A stretch of 33,940 bases of DNA from an uncultured Eubacteriales bacterium (lineage in GTDB: Bacteria > Bacillota > Clostridia > Oscillospirales > Oscillospiraceae): positions 1-33,940 of the forward strand of contig CATJWG010000148.1 of assembly GCA_949744165.1 (NCBI GenBank), in the 5' to 3' direction. Below, in pieces: positions 16,031 through 24,235 of this stretch. How positions within the stretch are numbered: the stretch's first letter is position 1; the number at the start of each line of letters is the position of its first letter. A program made the translations under genes and the position numbers. The notes beneath the pieces were generated by a model. That model ran no database searches. It saw nothing but the letters and a program-made list of their open reading frames with translations, and was not told the origin of the DNA.

Positions 16031-16060
16031 ATTATACCCGATGTTATTTGCGGCTGTAAA
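16031..16060 (-). promoter_or_regulatory. Sigma-A type promoter of operon A
   Basis: TTTACA (16055-16060), 18-base spacer, TATAAT (16031-16036) on the minus strand. The same boxes with a 17-base spacer occur in copy B. Confidence 0.8.
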
Positions 16061-16147
16061 CTTGCGGTTTCCTCAAGAGCGGGAGTGCGATGGCTATTTC
16101 AGTTACAATAACCTAAGCACATAGAAGCGTATTTTTCCAATTTCTGC

Positions 16148-16176
16148 TTAATTCTGAAAAAAACAGACGATATAAT
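16148..16176 (+). promoter_or_regulatory. Possible promoter for the 474-residue protein
   Basis: A perfect TATAAT at 16171-16176, with a poor -35 (TTAATT) 17 bases upstream, about 185 bases before the start codon. The rest of the leader (16177-16359) shows nothing I recognise. Confidence 0.4.
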
Positions 16177-16359
16177 ATATGAAAATATGAAAGCATTAAG
16201 TCCAAGCTGCACTGTTTGAAAGCAACTTTCCTCCGGTGGGAATACATGGGAGGCTGCCGCATCCGTGCTGATAGGGCCTTAAAGCGTATGAGGATATTAT
16301 CAGCCAGATTGGATTACCCGTTCCGGCTGAAATTTTATTATGAAAGGTAGGACGAAAAA

Positions 16360-17784
16360 ATGCCGTTTCCACTCCCTCACATCCGACTCGATTTGACCGA
16401 AGATACCCCCACCAAGGTAGACGTAGCGGAGCTGCGCAAGGAGCTGCACGCGATTGGCCTCACCTGCTCGGACACGACGCTTGAAAACCTTGCAAAAAGC
16501 AAGGCGGAGGTCCTGAAACTAATCCCCGACGGAGAATATCAGGGCTTCCAGTTTTACCGCAACGCGGACAGTCAGCAGATAGCTGAGCACCTGAAAAACG
16601 ACGGAGTGCTTACGTCCATCGATCAGGTTATTTTGCAGGATGAATCGCTGCACGCGGAGTGGAAGCCCAGGGGTACTGTCCCGATGTCCGGTGAGCTGTA
16701 CACTGTCGGACGTCCTGAACATTTTGACTACCTCCAGAAAAATTACCTGACTTTCTCTGGACAGGTCTCAAGCGAGAATTATAACAACAACGAAACCACT
16801 GTTAACGCAATAAAAGATATCTTCGTAAGGATAGCCAGCAACATCTGCTCCGCAGTCGTCACGGGGCTCGACAAGCCGTTGATGGAGGCGTCGCTGGCCA
16901 GAATTCTCGACCCAGTACCCGAAACGGCGACGGATTATGACAGCGGCTTGAAAAACCGCTCCATTCTGCTGGTTTCGGGTTACGACAAGGAAACCGGTGA
17001 GGCAGAAGGTGTCGGCGTTATCAATGTTGAGTACAGGCTCATAATAAAGAATTACAAGGACAAAAAGACACGGCGTAACGAATCATCTCTCAGCGTCACT
17101 GTGAGAGCGGCTACATACACCGACCCGAAGGAACTGGAGGCCGAGATAAATTTCCTGAAGACCAGCTTTAAAACCCTTTTATTCGTGCCGAAGGGTATAC
17201 CCGTCCCAGAAAGCCGGGTTACGGTTTATGATGAGCTGCCTCCGGCGAACAGCGACACCTTTATCCACTCCCTCCCCCTGGAGCAGACCGAAAACGACAT
17301 TATTCCCGTGATGGTGCTTTACGGACCGGACCTTCAGGATGTGGGCTTCATTGACAACACCGATTCAAAGAGCACGGTCACCTATTCGGTAAGCGTAACC
17401 AGCGGTTTTTCCGCCTCCTTTGGCACAAAGCTCGCCACCGGCATAAAAATGACCGCCGACGCAGGCATCGTCAAGTCCGAGATAAGCGTCAACATTGAGG
17501 TCTCGTTCACCGAGCAGTGGAACGAGTCCCATACGGAGACGGTCAGCTATTCCGTGCCTGGGGGCGCCAAGGCTTATTTGTACCAGGGATATTTCCAGTG
17601 CGCGGTGTTGAAGTACAACGCCAGGACGATGGAATACCTGTACGAGGACACCTGTACCTTCAACAGCAACGTGATAAAGACCACGGAAAATCCCATTGAC
17701 AGCAACGCCGTTATCCGTTACGAGCAGCTTAAGGCCACGGGGAAGAAGGCCCTGTGGGAGACGATAGGCGGCTCTCTCAGGTGA
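16360..17784 (+). CDS. Aerolysin/ETX-like beta-pore-forming protein candidate, no signal peptide
   Basis: A 474-residue soluble protein, the only plus-strand gene in the accessory region. Residues about 337-400 alternate polar and non-polar side chains, rich in Ser/Thr (YSVSVTSGFSASFG, ISVNIEVSFTEQW, TETVSYSVPGG), with a central glycine-rich turn. This is the layout of the membrane-inserting hairpin and flanking long strands of aerolysin/epsilon-toxin-type pore formers, including the VPGG-type exit. N-terminal parts (1-140; 145-275 with DIFVRIASNICSAV and SILLVSGYDKETGE) are unrecognised. No signal peptide or membrane anchor is seen, so it would act inside the cell, be released by lysis or use another route. 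AAGGTAGG precedes ATG. It is divergent from the JAB operon. The family call is by pattern only. Confidence 0.6.
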   Translation: MPFPLPHIRLDLTEDTPTKVDVAELRKELHAIGLTCSDTTLENLAKSKAEVLKLIPDGEYQGFQFYRNADSQQIAEHLKNDGVLTSIDQVILQDESLHAEWKPRGTVPMSGELYTVGRPEHFDYLQKNYLTFSGQVSSENYNNNETTVNAIKDIFVRIASNICSAVVTGLDKPLMEASLARILDPVPETATDYDSGLKNRSILLVSGYDKETGEAEGVGVINVEYRLIIKNYKDKKTRRNESSLSVTVRAATYTDPKELEAEINFLKTSFKTLLFVPKGIPVPESRVTVYDELPPANSDTFIHSLPLEQTENDIIPVMVLYGPDLQDVGFIDNTDSKSTVTYSVSVTSGFSASFGTKLATGIKMTADAGIVKSEISVNIEVSFTEQWNESHTETVSYSVPGGAKAYLYQGYFQCAVLKYNARTMEYLYEDTCTFNSNVIKTTENPIDSNAVIRYEQLKATGKKALWETIGGSLR

Positions 17785-17825
17785 CGACGAAAGCCGTATT
17801 TCACATGAGCGCTTTTGCGTGCAGT

Positions 17826-17864
17826 TAAAAAAACAGGCCCTGATGCTCGAAAGGGCATCAGGGC
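17826..17864. terminator. Shared terminator between the 474-residue gene and DUF4317
   Basis: GCCCTGATGC (17837-17846) / GCATCAGGGC (17855-17864), 10-bp perfect stem with an 8-base loop. In minus direction it is followed by seven T, so it mainly serves the DUF4317 gene; the plus-direction tail is weak. Confidence 0.82.
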
Positions 17865-17908
17865 TTTGAATAGTGGCGCGAATGAAGGGTCAATATGAAT
17901 AAATGCTT

Positions 17909-19036
17909 TCACTCAACCGGCAGGCCGTTGACCTCAAGGCCCTCTCCGATTGGTATCAGAAGATACTTTTTCCCGTCTATTACTCGAGTTTCCGCTATGT
18001 AGCTGCGCTCCGGCTCGACAGATACCGTTGCGTCCGCAGTTTTTATCTCAAAGTGCCTGTTGTCTATAAGATTGTCGGGACTGAGAACCGCGCCCTCCCC
18101 GAACTGCCGTGTGCAGCTCTCGCAGAAGGCTTTCACCTGCTCCTCCTCTGCGCCACAGTCCGCGAGAATGCTGCCTACCTCCTTGGCTGTCACATACAAA
18201 GGCTCAGGGTCCCTGCTCTCCCTGTGCTGCTCGATGCGCTCGCTCAGCTGCCCATGGACAGCCTGCACAACCTCTAAGCTGCACGAGCCCTCCAGCGCCT
18301 CGCTGAGAGCGGTCTGAAACGCCTCTCTCTGCTCCGCGGCGGACATGGGCGGCTCAGTGTGGAAGATGGCGTCCAAAAATTCCTGGTGCAGCTCGTCTGC
18401 CTTGCGGGAATAGGCCAGAGCGTTGTGTATATTGGCTCTCCGGTCGTCGAAGGCAGGGAACATGAAGCCCAGCTCCGGCGGGGCTACGATCTGGCTGGGT
18501 ACGCAGTTGTGGAACTCGTTTTCACCCGGGCAATAGCCCAGCTCGAGCTTCCCGTCCTTCACGGGGCAGACACAGCAGACGATATATGAGAACACCTGGT
18601 CGGAGGCGTCCGCGTCAACGGCGCCGTCCTTGCCGCGGTATGGCACGTCGTAGGCGTCGTGGGCCAGCAGTATCAGGTAGTTACTGTCTCCCATGTCCAG
18701 CGTTTCTATGACTTTCCGGTAAAACTCCTGCCGTATTTCTCCGTCCTTCAGGCACGACTCCCGCAGTGCCATGAGCCTGCGGTGCTCCTCGCTGTCCATC
18801 ACCTGACTTGTGGAAAATACGATGTCGATAAGGTTTTTCCCCAGTGTACCGGACAGGGTCTTTTTCAGAAGCTCAAGATATTTCTCTGCCTCCTCCGCCG
18901 GCATAACGCCGAGGGATTCGTCGATGTAGGATATGACCTCTTTATTGCCGTTGACATAGCAGCCGTAGATACGGCTTATGGCGCACCTGTCCGCCTTGAA
19001 GCGGCGGCGCAGCTCCGATATTTCTTTCTGATTCAT
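17909..19036 (-). CDS. DUF4317 family protein
   Basis: A 375-residue cytoplasmic protein. The N-terminus (MNQKEISELRRRFKADRCAI, SRIYGCYVNGNKEV) and length are those of DUF4317 proteins, common in Clostridia and of unknown function. Further blocks include YLILLAHDAYDVPYRGKDG and ELGFMFPAFDDRRANIHNAL. No membrane segment or known catalytic motif. GCGAGG precedes ATG by six bases. It stands as a single gene between two hairpins, and no promoter stands out. Confidence 0.88.
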   Translation of the reverse strand: MNQKEISELRRRFKADRCAISRIYGCYVNGNKEVISYIDESLGVMPAEEAEKYLELLKKTLSGTLGKNLIDIVFSTSQVMDSEEHRRLMALRESCLKDGEIRQEFYRKVIETLDMGDSNYLILLAHDAYDVPYRGKDGAVDADASDQVFSYIVCCVCPVKDGKLELGYCPGENEFHNCVPSQIVAPPELGFMFPAFDDRRANIHNALAYSRKADELHQEFLDAIFHTEPPMSAAEQREAFQTALSEALEGSCSLEVVQAVHGQLSERIEQHRESRDPEPLYVTAKEVGSILADCGAEEEQVKAFCESCTRQFGEGAVLSPDNLIDNRHFEIKTADATVSVEPERSYIAETRVIDGKKYLLIPIGEGLEVNGLPVE

Positions 19037-19066
19037 TGGGTACCTCGCTTTTGTAGATGTTATTGT

Positions 19067-19094
19067 CCGCCGCTCAGCAGAGCGGCGGCTTTTA
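19067..19094 (+). terminator. Hairpin with plus-direction T tail upstream of DUF4317
   Basis: CCGCCGCT (19067-19074) / AGCGGCGG (19081-19088), followed by CTTTTATT on the plus strand. No plus-strand gene ends here; it may block antisense transcription, or be left from a rearrangement. Confidence 0.45.
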
Positions 19095-19206
19095 TTGTAA
19101 CGGAATGTTGATTAAAAAGCAAGAGCGCAGGGGTGCGCGTCATTCGAGTAATAAACAAGTCTGGGAACCTGTTGCCAGATCCCCAGACTGAAATTTTTTC
19201 TGATTT

Positions 19207-19734
19207 TTATATGCTCTGTCCAGCCTGCAATTTCTTCACTTCTTCCAAAGGCAGGCCAACATATTCCGCAATCTTTTCAAGTGCAAGCGTTCCATCAGCT
19301 AACATTCGCTCTGCGGTTGCTTTCATACTCTCGCGCTTGCCTTGCCTCATTCCTTCTTGCAAGGATTCATTTCTCATATCTTCCATGACTTTACACATAA
19401 TTGCAACCCCTTCCTTACTCGTCTTGAAGAATCCAACTCGTTCTGCCAGCACATCATAGTACATATCCGCCGGATCTGTGCAGGAAAAATCGTGCATCAG
19501 CCTTCCGATCGGCGTTTCGTCCCGATATGCTCCGTTCACATACAGGATATGCGAACCGTCGTCAAAGCTCTCGCCGGTATCAAAGATATATCTGCCGATA
19601 CGGTACAGTGGTTTGCCCTTGCCGATTACGTCATGCTCGGTGATAAACACCACATAGGTCTCAGGCAGCTCATCAAAATCTTCGCCCTTTTCATCGTGCG
19701 TGGCAATTCTGCGCAGCTCAGCTGTTGATACAGC
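19207..19734 (-). pseudogene. Rpn/PD-(D/E)XK nuclease-transposase family protein, N-terminally truncated
   Basis: The frame from 19734 to 19207 matches the C-terminal half of Rpn-type recombination-promoting nucleases: DFDELPETYVVFITEHDVIG, the GSHILYVNGAYRDE stretch and a charged C-terminal tail (EGMRQGKRESMKATAERML) typical of the family. The nuclease core with its catalytic residues, about 130-150 residues upstream, is missing; the frame instead begins directly at the stop of the PIN toxin gene. GTG 19653 is the nearest start-like codon but has no ribosome site. A relic. Confidence 0.75.
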
Positions 19735-19736
19735 TT

Positions 19737-20144
19737 TTATGTTTTAAGGCTTACAAATTCTGCCGGTGTCATAATTGCAGGATTTTTTATACCAGACTCA
19801 AGAAAATCCTTATCTCCGGTAAGAAGCACATCCGCCTGTGCTTCGATGGCCGCCCTCAGAATAGGTCGGTCCTTTATGTCACGAATTAGGGATTCCTCGT
19901 TTAACTCATCCAATGGGGTGGCCACCAATTCCAATGTCAAAAGAGCCACGGACAGGAACCTGTCCAGCGCAGCCAAACGGCTTGGGAATTTCTTGTTGAA
20001 AATCCGCTTCAGCTCGTCTACATTCTGTTCACAAATCAGTCCCCGATTAGGATAAGATGCTGCTTTCTGATACGCTTGACTTGGTACTCCCCCTGGATTA
20101 AGAGCTGCGGAAATGAGGACATTGGTATCAATCAACACCCTCAT
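19737..20144 (-). CDS. PIN-domain RNase toxin (VapC-like)
   Basis: A 135-residue PIN-domain protein of the COG1569 type of toxin. The acidic site is visible: RVLIDTNVLIS with Asp6, a central Glu in VDELKRIF, IKDRPILRAAI and LLTGDKDFLE. Such toxins cut RNA and are neutralised by the cognate antitoxin. Start overlaps the antitoxin stop by four bases. Its end adjoins the truncated Rpn frame. Confidence 0.88.
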   Translation of the reverse strand: MRVLIDTNVLISAALNPGGVPSQAYQKAASYPNRGLICEQNVDELKRIFNKKFPSRLAALDRFLSVALLTLELVATPLDELNEESLIRDIKDRPILRAAIEAQADVLLTGDKDFLESGIKNPAIMTPAEFVSLKT

Positions 20145-20416
20145 ATATTGTTATCCCCGTCCCGAAGCTCTTTAACCAGGGCCATCACATCGTCCTCCGA
20201 AACAAGACCTGTGCGTTCCGCCTCTCCTTGCATCTCACTCTGAAGCATTTGCATAGCATAGACTGCCGAGTTTACAAGGCGCACATTTTTCCCTTCGACA
20301 ATAAAAGAAACACGATCCCCTCTTGTCACCCCAAGTACCTCACGTACGTCTTTAGGAATGGTGATCTGTCCTTTCGACATAACCTTGGCATTATCAACGA
20401 AAGCGTTTACTTGCAC
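20141..20416 (-). CDS. AbrB/MazE-type antitoxin
   Basis: A 91-residue protein with an N-terminal SpoVT/AbrB swapped-hairpin domain: KVMSKGQITIPKDVREVLGV followed by GDRVSFIVEGKNVRLVN. The C-terminal helix-rich half would bind the toxin. GTG start with AAGGAGG nine bases upstream. Antitoxins of this class also repress their own operon. Paired with the downstream PIN gene by overlap. Confidence 0.88.
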   Translation of the reverse strand: MQVNAFVDNAKVMSKGQITIPKDVREVLGVTRGDRVSFIVEGKNVRLVNSAVYAMQMLQSEMQGEAERTGLVSEDDVMALVKELRDGDNNI

Positions 20417-20573
20417 CGCTTATGCACCTCCTTGTCTTACGTCAAAATAGGGATTTCCCTACTTTTCATTATATGCGGATACACATTAAAAATCAACCGC
20501 AAAACACAGAAAATCTCTCCATATCTGCAAATCAGCAGTGGAGTCCTTTACAAGACTCCGCCGCCGATTAAGC

Positions 20574-22160
20574 TTATACCCTGTCGCTGACAAGGGAGCG
20601 CACAATTTCCTCCCCCATCAGCTCCGACGTGCGGTAGATTTTCCGGCAGAAGGATTTCAGACTGAACTCCCAGCCAGGGCTGCCGGCGTCGAGGAGGACG
20701 CCGGTTACGGAAAACCCGTTTTCCGCCTGAGCTGTACGGAGCTGTTCCGCAAACGCCTCCGGCAACTCACAGTCTCCGTCAGTTATAAACACCACATCTG
20801 CATTCTCGAAGCCGTCCTCGCACATGAGCCGAACGGCTTCCTTCAATGGTGTCTCAAAGTCCGTGCCTCCTCCGAGGAAACACTCCGCCGCGTCCAGCTT
20901 GTCCTGTGCCGAATAGCTTCCAGGTCGGAATATATCCGTGTGGAAGCTGCTCGGACCGGAGAAGTGGATCAGAGCGAAGCTGCGCTTGCTGTCCGCCGCT
21001 ATATCCAGCAGCGTCAGCGCCACAGCTTTGCCCCACGCGGCGGCGTCTCCGGCGGTTGAGTGGGATTCATCAAGGCAGACGATTACATCGCCCATGCCCT
21101 TGTAAATAGGCTCTCTGCGCCGGTACTGCTTGAGCTGCTTTCTCTGGTATTTACGCAGAAACAGCGGCATAGTTAGCGGCGAGGCGAGCATGGCGAGCTC
21201 AGACGTCAGCGCCCGTGACAGGTCGGTGCCCAGCTCAAGGGAGTATTTCTCGCCGCGGCCGTAGGCGTAGCCGTTTCGTTTGCCCTCAGCGAATATTTCC
21301 CTGAAGCGTCCGAGATAGCGGGCAATAGTCTTCAAATTCGGATTGTCCCGAACATGGGCCAGCAATGCTGCGTTAGCCTCGTTGCGCTCCATATTTCCGG
21401 GCTCGTTGCTCCAGCCGCCTATAATGGCCTGCACTTCCTCCGCCTTGTCCGCGGCGGCTTTGACCGCACCGGTAATGGCCGTCGCTATAGCGTCCTTATG
21501 CTGGGCGGCAGCGGCGTCTATCATCTTACTGACGGCCTCCACCTGACGCCGCTTGCTTTCAGCTTTGTTCGCGGCGTCAACAGCGACCTGTTCCAGCGTC
21601 TCGTTGCACTCTTTGGATTGGCGCAGCCGCTCTAAAAGGCCGTACAGCTCCCGCTCGGCGGACTGCTCCGCCTTTTGCAGCTTCTCCAGCGTGTTCATGG
21701 CTCCTTTATCTCCGCCAAAGTCCGAGAGAAGTTGATCCAGCTCACCGGCAGTCCGAGAAACAAACTCCGATGCCGCTTCATAAGCCGGCAGATCGCGGCC
21801 CTCGCATATATTTTTTATGGTGGGGTAGTCCTCGCCCTGCATGATATGGTCGAGGATTTTACTGTTGAATTTCTGTGCCGTACCGGAAAGCTCGCTTTGC
21901 TCTCTCCGCCGCGGCATAAGAGAATAGAACGCCTGATAGACGTCGCGGGAAAGGGCAGGGAAGGTATTCAGCTTTTCGCCGGCACCGGCCTCAAGCTCAT
22001 CCATCACGGCGTCGCCCGCGCGAATGTCACTGTAAATGCTGTCCTCTAACTTCGTGGAGCGAAGAACACGGTCCGTCTGCTTTGGCGTGTCCCCTCGGTC
22101 TGATAATGCGCCCCACGGGGAGCGCATAACGTCCTTAAAAGTACGGTATGTTCCTCTCAT
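20574..22160 (-). CDS. VWA-domain protein, ViaA-like
   Basis: A 528-residue cytoplasmic protein. Residues about 155-245 are long Ala/Glu/Lys helices; the C-terminal third is a von Willebrand A domain with a MIDAS metal site: DESHS (364-368, DxSxS type), GGGTDF with Thr433 and FITDGD with Asp461. The layout, helical N-terminus then VWA, matches ViaA, the partner of the RavA MoxR-type ATPase. A RavA-like ATPase is encoded 3.3 kb upstream on the same strand. Start overlaps the stop of the small upstream gene (ATGA). Role in the element unknown; in other bacteria such pairs act as chaperone-like ATPase systems. Confidence 0.85.
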   Translation of the reverse strand: MRGTYRTFKDVMRSPWGALSDRGDTPKQTDRVLRSTKLEDSIYSDIRAGDAVMDELEAGAGEKLNTFPALSRDVYQAFYSLMPRRREQSELSGTAQKFNSKILDHIMQGEDYPTIKNICEGRDLPAYEAASEFVSRTAGELDQLLSDFGGDKGAMNTLEKLQKAEQSAERELYGLLERLRQSKECNETLEQVAVDAANKAESKRRQVEAVSKMIDAAAAQHKDAIATAITGAVKAAADKAEEVQAIIGGWSNEPGNMERNEANAALLAHVRDNPNLKTIARYLGRFREIFAEGKRNGYAYGRGEKYSLELGTDLSRALTSELAMLASPLTMPLFLRKYQRKQLKQYRRREPIYKGMGDVIVCLDESHSTAGDAAAWGKAVALTLLDIAADSKRSFALIHFSGPSSFHTDIFRPGSYSAQDKLDAAECFLGGGTDFETPLKEAVRLMCEDGFENADVVFITDGDCELPEAFAEQLRTAQAENGFSVTGVLLDAGSPGWEFSLKSFCRKIYRTSELMGEEIVRSLVSDRV

Positions 22161-22333
22161 TGTGTATCACCGTCCTTATCAAAAGACTTGAACCATGCCA
22201 GTAAAATTTCCTTTGCCTGTTTCAGGTCATAACGCAGCTCGGGAAATTCCCTCTGCAAATACGGGGAAGCGCCATACATATTTGTCTTGCCACTGTTGCG
22301 GAGCTTTTCAAGGTATCTGAAATACTTGTCCAT
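22157..22333 (-). CDS. Small conserved-looking protein, 58 residues
   Basis: ATG 22333 preceded by GGAGG. The protein (MDKYFRYLEKLRNSGKTN, then YLQREFPELRYDLKQAKEIL) is helical and ends AWFKSFDKDGD. Its stop overlaps the VWA start, so translation is coupled. I believe similar short proteins exist in other Clostridial elements, but cannot name a family. Could be a regulator or partner of the VWA protein. Confidence 0.78.
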   Translation of the reverse strand: MDKYFRYLEKLRNSGKTNMYGASPYLQREFPELRYDLKQAKEILLAWFKSFDKDGDTQ

Positions 22334-22376
22334 TACAATCCTCCATGTTGTTTAGTCGAAATCCGTCCCGATGCGC

Positions 22377-23084
22377 TCACGCGGCCTCCATCTCCCATGA
22401 CATCCTGAGTATTTCACGCGGGCTGATGACATAGCCATTTGAGCGCGCACGCTTTTTCATGAAGATCAGGCCGTTTTCCGTACAGCAAGGCCTGCCTTCC
22501 ATGCCCATATATCTGCATTTCATGCCTTCAAGCCCTTTTGAGAGCTCCGCTGCCTCACGGTTGATTTTTTCATCAAAGAAGCGCGTTTTGTGCTGTACCA
22601 CGACGGAGAGGTTATCCACCTCTGAAAAATGCTCTGTCACGAACAGCAAAAGCCGCTTGCAGATTTCTTCGTGACGCGATGCCTCATGGCGCTCATTGAA
22701 GCTGAGCCGGATATAGGAATAGTCTCTGCCGTTGAGTCCTCCACAGTGTGACATGGAGAAATCTCCGCACCAGAAAAACAGTTCCCAATCTGAGCTGTCG
22801 TACTTCGGACCGTTCTCTTTATCGTACTGATAACAGACAAAGCTTTTGGCAATGGCATCCATCACAGGGAAAATGTACGCACTCCTTTTCTGAGGCTCCA
22901 CAACGCAGCAGGCTGTCCATTGTGCCGGAGTCATGAGTTTTGCGCTTCTCACATTTTTATGTTTCTGCTCCTCTGAATACTCAAATCTTATATTTACCGA
23001 GGAAATACCGTCCTCGGCATAACCGCGCGAAATAAATTCACCGTCCGTAGCTCTAAGATAGGAACGGTCATGCCGCACTGTCAT
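22377..23084 (-). CDS. Hypothetical protein, 235 residues
   Basis: Soluble, mixed alpha/beta, with a Cys/His cluster (FFWCGDFSMSHCGGLNG) and a C-terminal stretch GLIFMKKRARSNGYVISPRE. Family not recognised. ATG has an excellent AAAAGGAGG site seven bases upstream. It follows a 266-base leader with a strong hairpin and leads on to the small protein and VWA genes, so it may head that transcript. Confidence 0.72.
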   Translation of the reverse strand: MTVRHDRSYLRATDGEFISRGYAEDGISSVNIRFEYSEEQKHKNVRSAKLMTPAQWTACCVVEPQKRSAYIFPVMDAIAKSFVCYQYDKENGPKYDSSDWELFFWCGDFSMSHCGGLNGRDYSYIRLSFNERHEASRHEEICKRLLLFVTEHFSEVDNLSVVVQHKTRFFDEKINREAAELSKGLEGMKCRYMGMEGRPCCTENGLIFMKKRARSNGYVISPREILRMSWEMEAA

Positions 23085-23153
23085 ACGCGCACCTCCTTTT
23101 TTCGTGTAGAGTTGTGTTTTTTCTGAATTTCATTGTTAATTCTTCCTTTCCTG

Positions 23154-23196
23154 TAAAAAAAGAAACGAAGCATCTCAAAAGAGATTACTTCGTTTC
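23154..23196 (-). terminator. Hairpin with seven-T tail upstream of the 235-residue gene
   Basis: GAAACGAAG / CTTCGTTTC with an inner ATCTC/GAGAT helix and AAAA loop, followed in minus direction by seven T. It lies about 70 bases before the start codon at 23084. It may end the MNT transcript or act as an attenuator. Just before it on the minus strand are CCCTTTCTGCTTC and AGGACTAC, resembling the leaders A and B. Confidence 0.75.
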
Positions 23197-23315
23197 CTTA
23201 GTAGTCCTGAAGCAGAAAGGGTAACGTGCACAAAATTACGTGCCGGTTTTCCCTGACCACTTCTTATGTGTTATTCATGGTTGCCTTACTGCCGCAGTTC
23301 AGGCATATACATATC

Positions 23316-23366
23316 TCACTCGCTGGAATCCTTGAAAAAGCTAAGATCAATCAGGCGGCTTTCCAC
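23316..23366 (-). pseudogene. Possible start of a HEPN partner gene, cut after 16 codons
   Basis: Overlapping the MNT gene end, a GTG-started frame (ESRLIDLSFFKDSSE) resembles the start of HEPN-domain proteins normally following MNT genes, but stops at once. Too short to be sure. Confidence 0.2.
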
Positions 23367-23680
23367 AAGACGATGCCCTCCTTTTTGATGTTGCGATAAT
23401 ACGGGAGCACATCTGCCCATTGGTCGAAGGCTGCCTGTTCGATATCATTCACAGAAAGCATTCGATCATATTTCCAATCCAAATCCACCAAAGCAGACAG
23501 CAGCTTTTTCTTTTCTTCCTTGCAAAGCGGTTCCCGCAGAAAAATTGAAACGTCAATATCGCTTTCATCGGTCTGTTCTCCACGTGCAACGGAGCCATAG
23601 AGCACAATAGACAAAAGGCGTTCACCAAAAATATCAAGCATTATACGAACAAGATCACTTGACATTCCATCCGGCAGCAT
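23351..23680 (-). CDS. MNT-type minimal nucleotidyltransferase
   Basis: A 109-residue minimal nucleotidyltransferase: VLYGSVARGEQTDESDIDVSIF holds the GSxxRG...SDxD active site. Such proteins are usually the antitoxin of MNT/HEPN pairs and modify the toxin with nucleotides. The HEPN partner is absent or reduced to a few codons directly downstream. An ATG five codons into the frame (MSSDLV) is an alternative start. It sits in an AT-rich island. Confidence 0.82.
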   Translation of the reverse strand: MLPDGMSSDLVRIMLDIFGERLLSIVLYGSVARGEQTDESDIDVSIFLREPLCKEEKKKLLSALVDLDWKYDRMLSVNDIEQAAFDQWADVLPYYRNIKKEGIVLWKAA

Positions 23681-23719
23681 ATAACGCCCTCCTCAGATTA
23701 GCTTTACCAATATATTTTA

Positions 23720-24043
23720 TCAAACACACAGGGAATTATCCACCTTCACTTTCCGTATTGGCTTCAACAACACCTCAGGATCCATATAGAGATTTTTCAG
23801 AATAGGAACCAAATCAATATACTCTTCCTCCGCAGCATCGCTGTTATCATAAACAGCTGTGCAGACGATGTATCCGTTGTCCCACTCTTTGACTGCTTCA
23901 TACCGTTTCAGATGGGGAGATGTCTTGAAGCGTATTACGTGGTTTCCAAATGAAAACACGGTCATATCCCCTCGGCTGCCGAGCGTGGCTTCAGAATAAA
24001 CAGCACTCAACTGAATCACTCCCTTTTCATCATTATGCACCAT
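23720..24043 (-). CDS. Small hypothetical protein, about 96-107 residues
   Basis: A soluble protein with GDMTVFSFGNHVIRFKTSPH, KRYEAVKEWDNGYIVCTAVY and EEYIDLVPILKNLYMDPE. Similar small proteins occur beside accessory modules in Clostridia, but I cannot name the family with confidence. ATG 24043 has no ribosome site; TTG at 24010 (LSAVYSEAT) has AAGGGAG upstream and is the likelier start. Part of the AT-rich island with the toxin-antitoxin genes. Confidence 0.65.
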   Translation of the reverse strand: MVHNDEKGVIQLSAVYSEATLGSRGDMTVFSFGNHVIRFKTSPHLKRYEAVKEWDNGYIVCTAVYDNSDAAEEEYIDLVPILKNLYMDPEVLLKPIRKVKVDNSLCV

Positions 24044-24235
24044 ATCACATACTATAATTGTATTTTAACAAAAGGGTTCCAGATTATCAACCGCTTTCGT
24101 TTTACAATGATCCTGCTTCCATGTTCCACATGGTTCGCCTGATAGCAAATGGTATCAATAAGTATCGGTGCTGTCCACAGAAACAATAGACATCGGATTA
24201 TGGCTGATATAATCAAAGCCTCCGTGAAAAATGCA

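Larger units (their letters stand above)
15859..16080 (-). repeat. Leader repeat copy A: promoter plus hairpin leader upstream of the JAB operon
   Basis: About 220 bases closely matching 33601-33838. In minus direction it contains CTCTTGAGGAAACCGCAAG, a promoter, the stretch CAGGGAGGAGCATATTAGGG, a GTGCGCCC-TTCTGCCTTCCGC segment, AGGACCAC and finally a terminator-like hairpin, just before the first gene. Differences from copy B lie mainly in the spacer and in short gaps. It is not coding in a consistent frame between copies, so a shared regulatory leader is the best reading. Confidence 0.85.
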
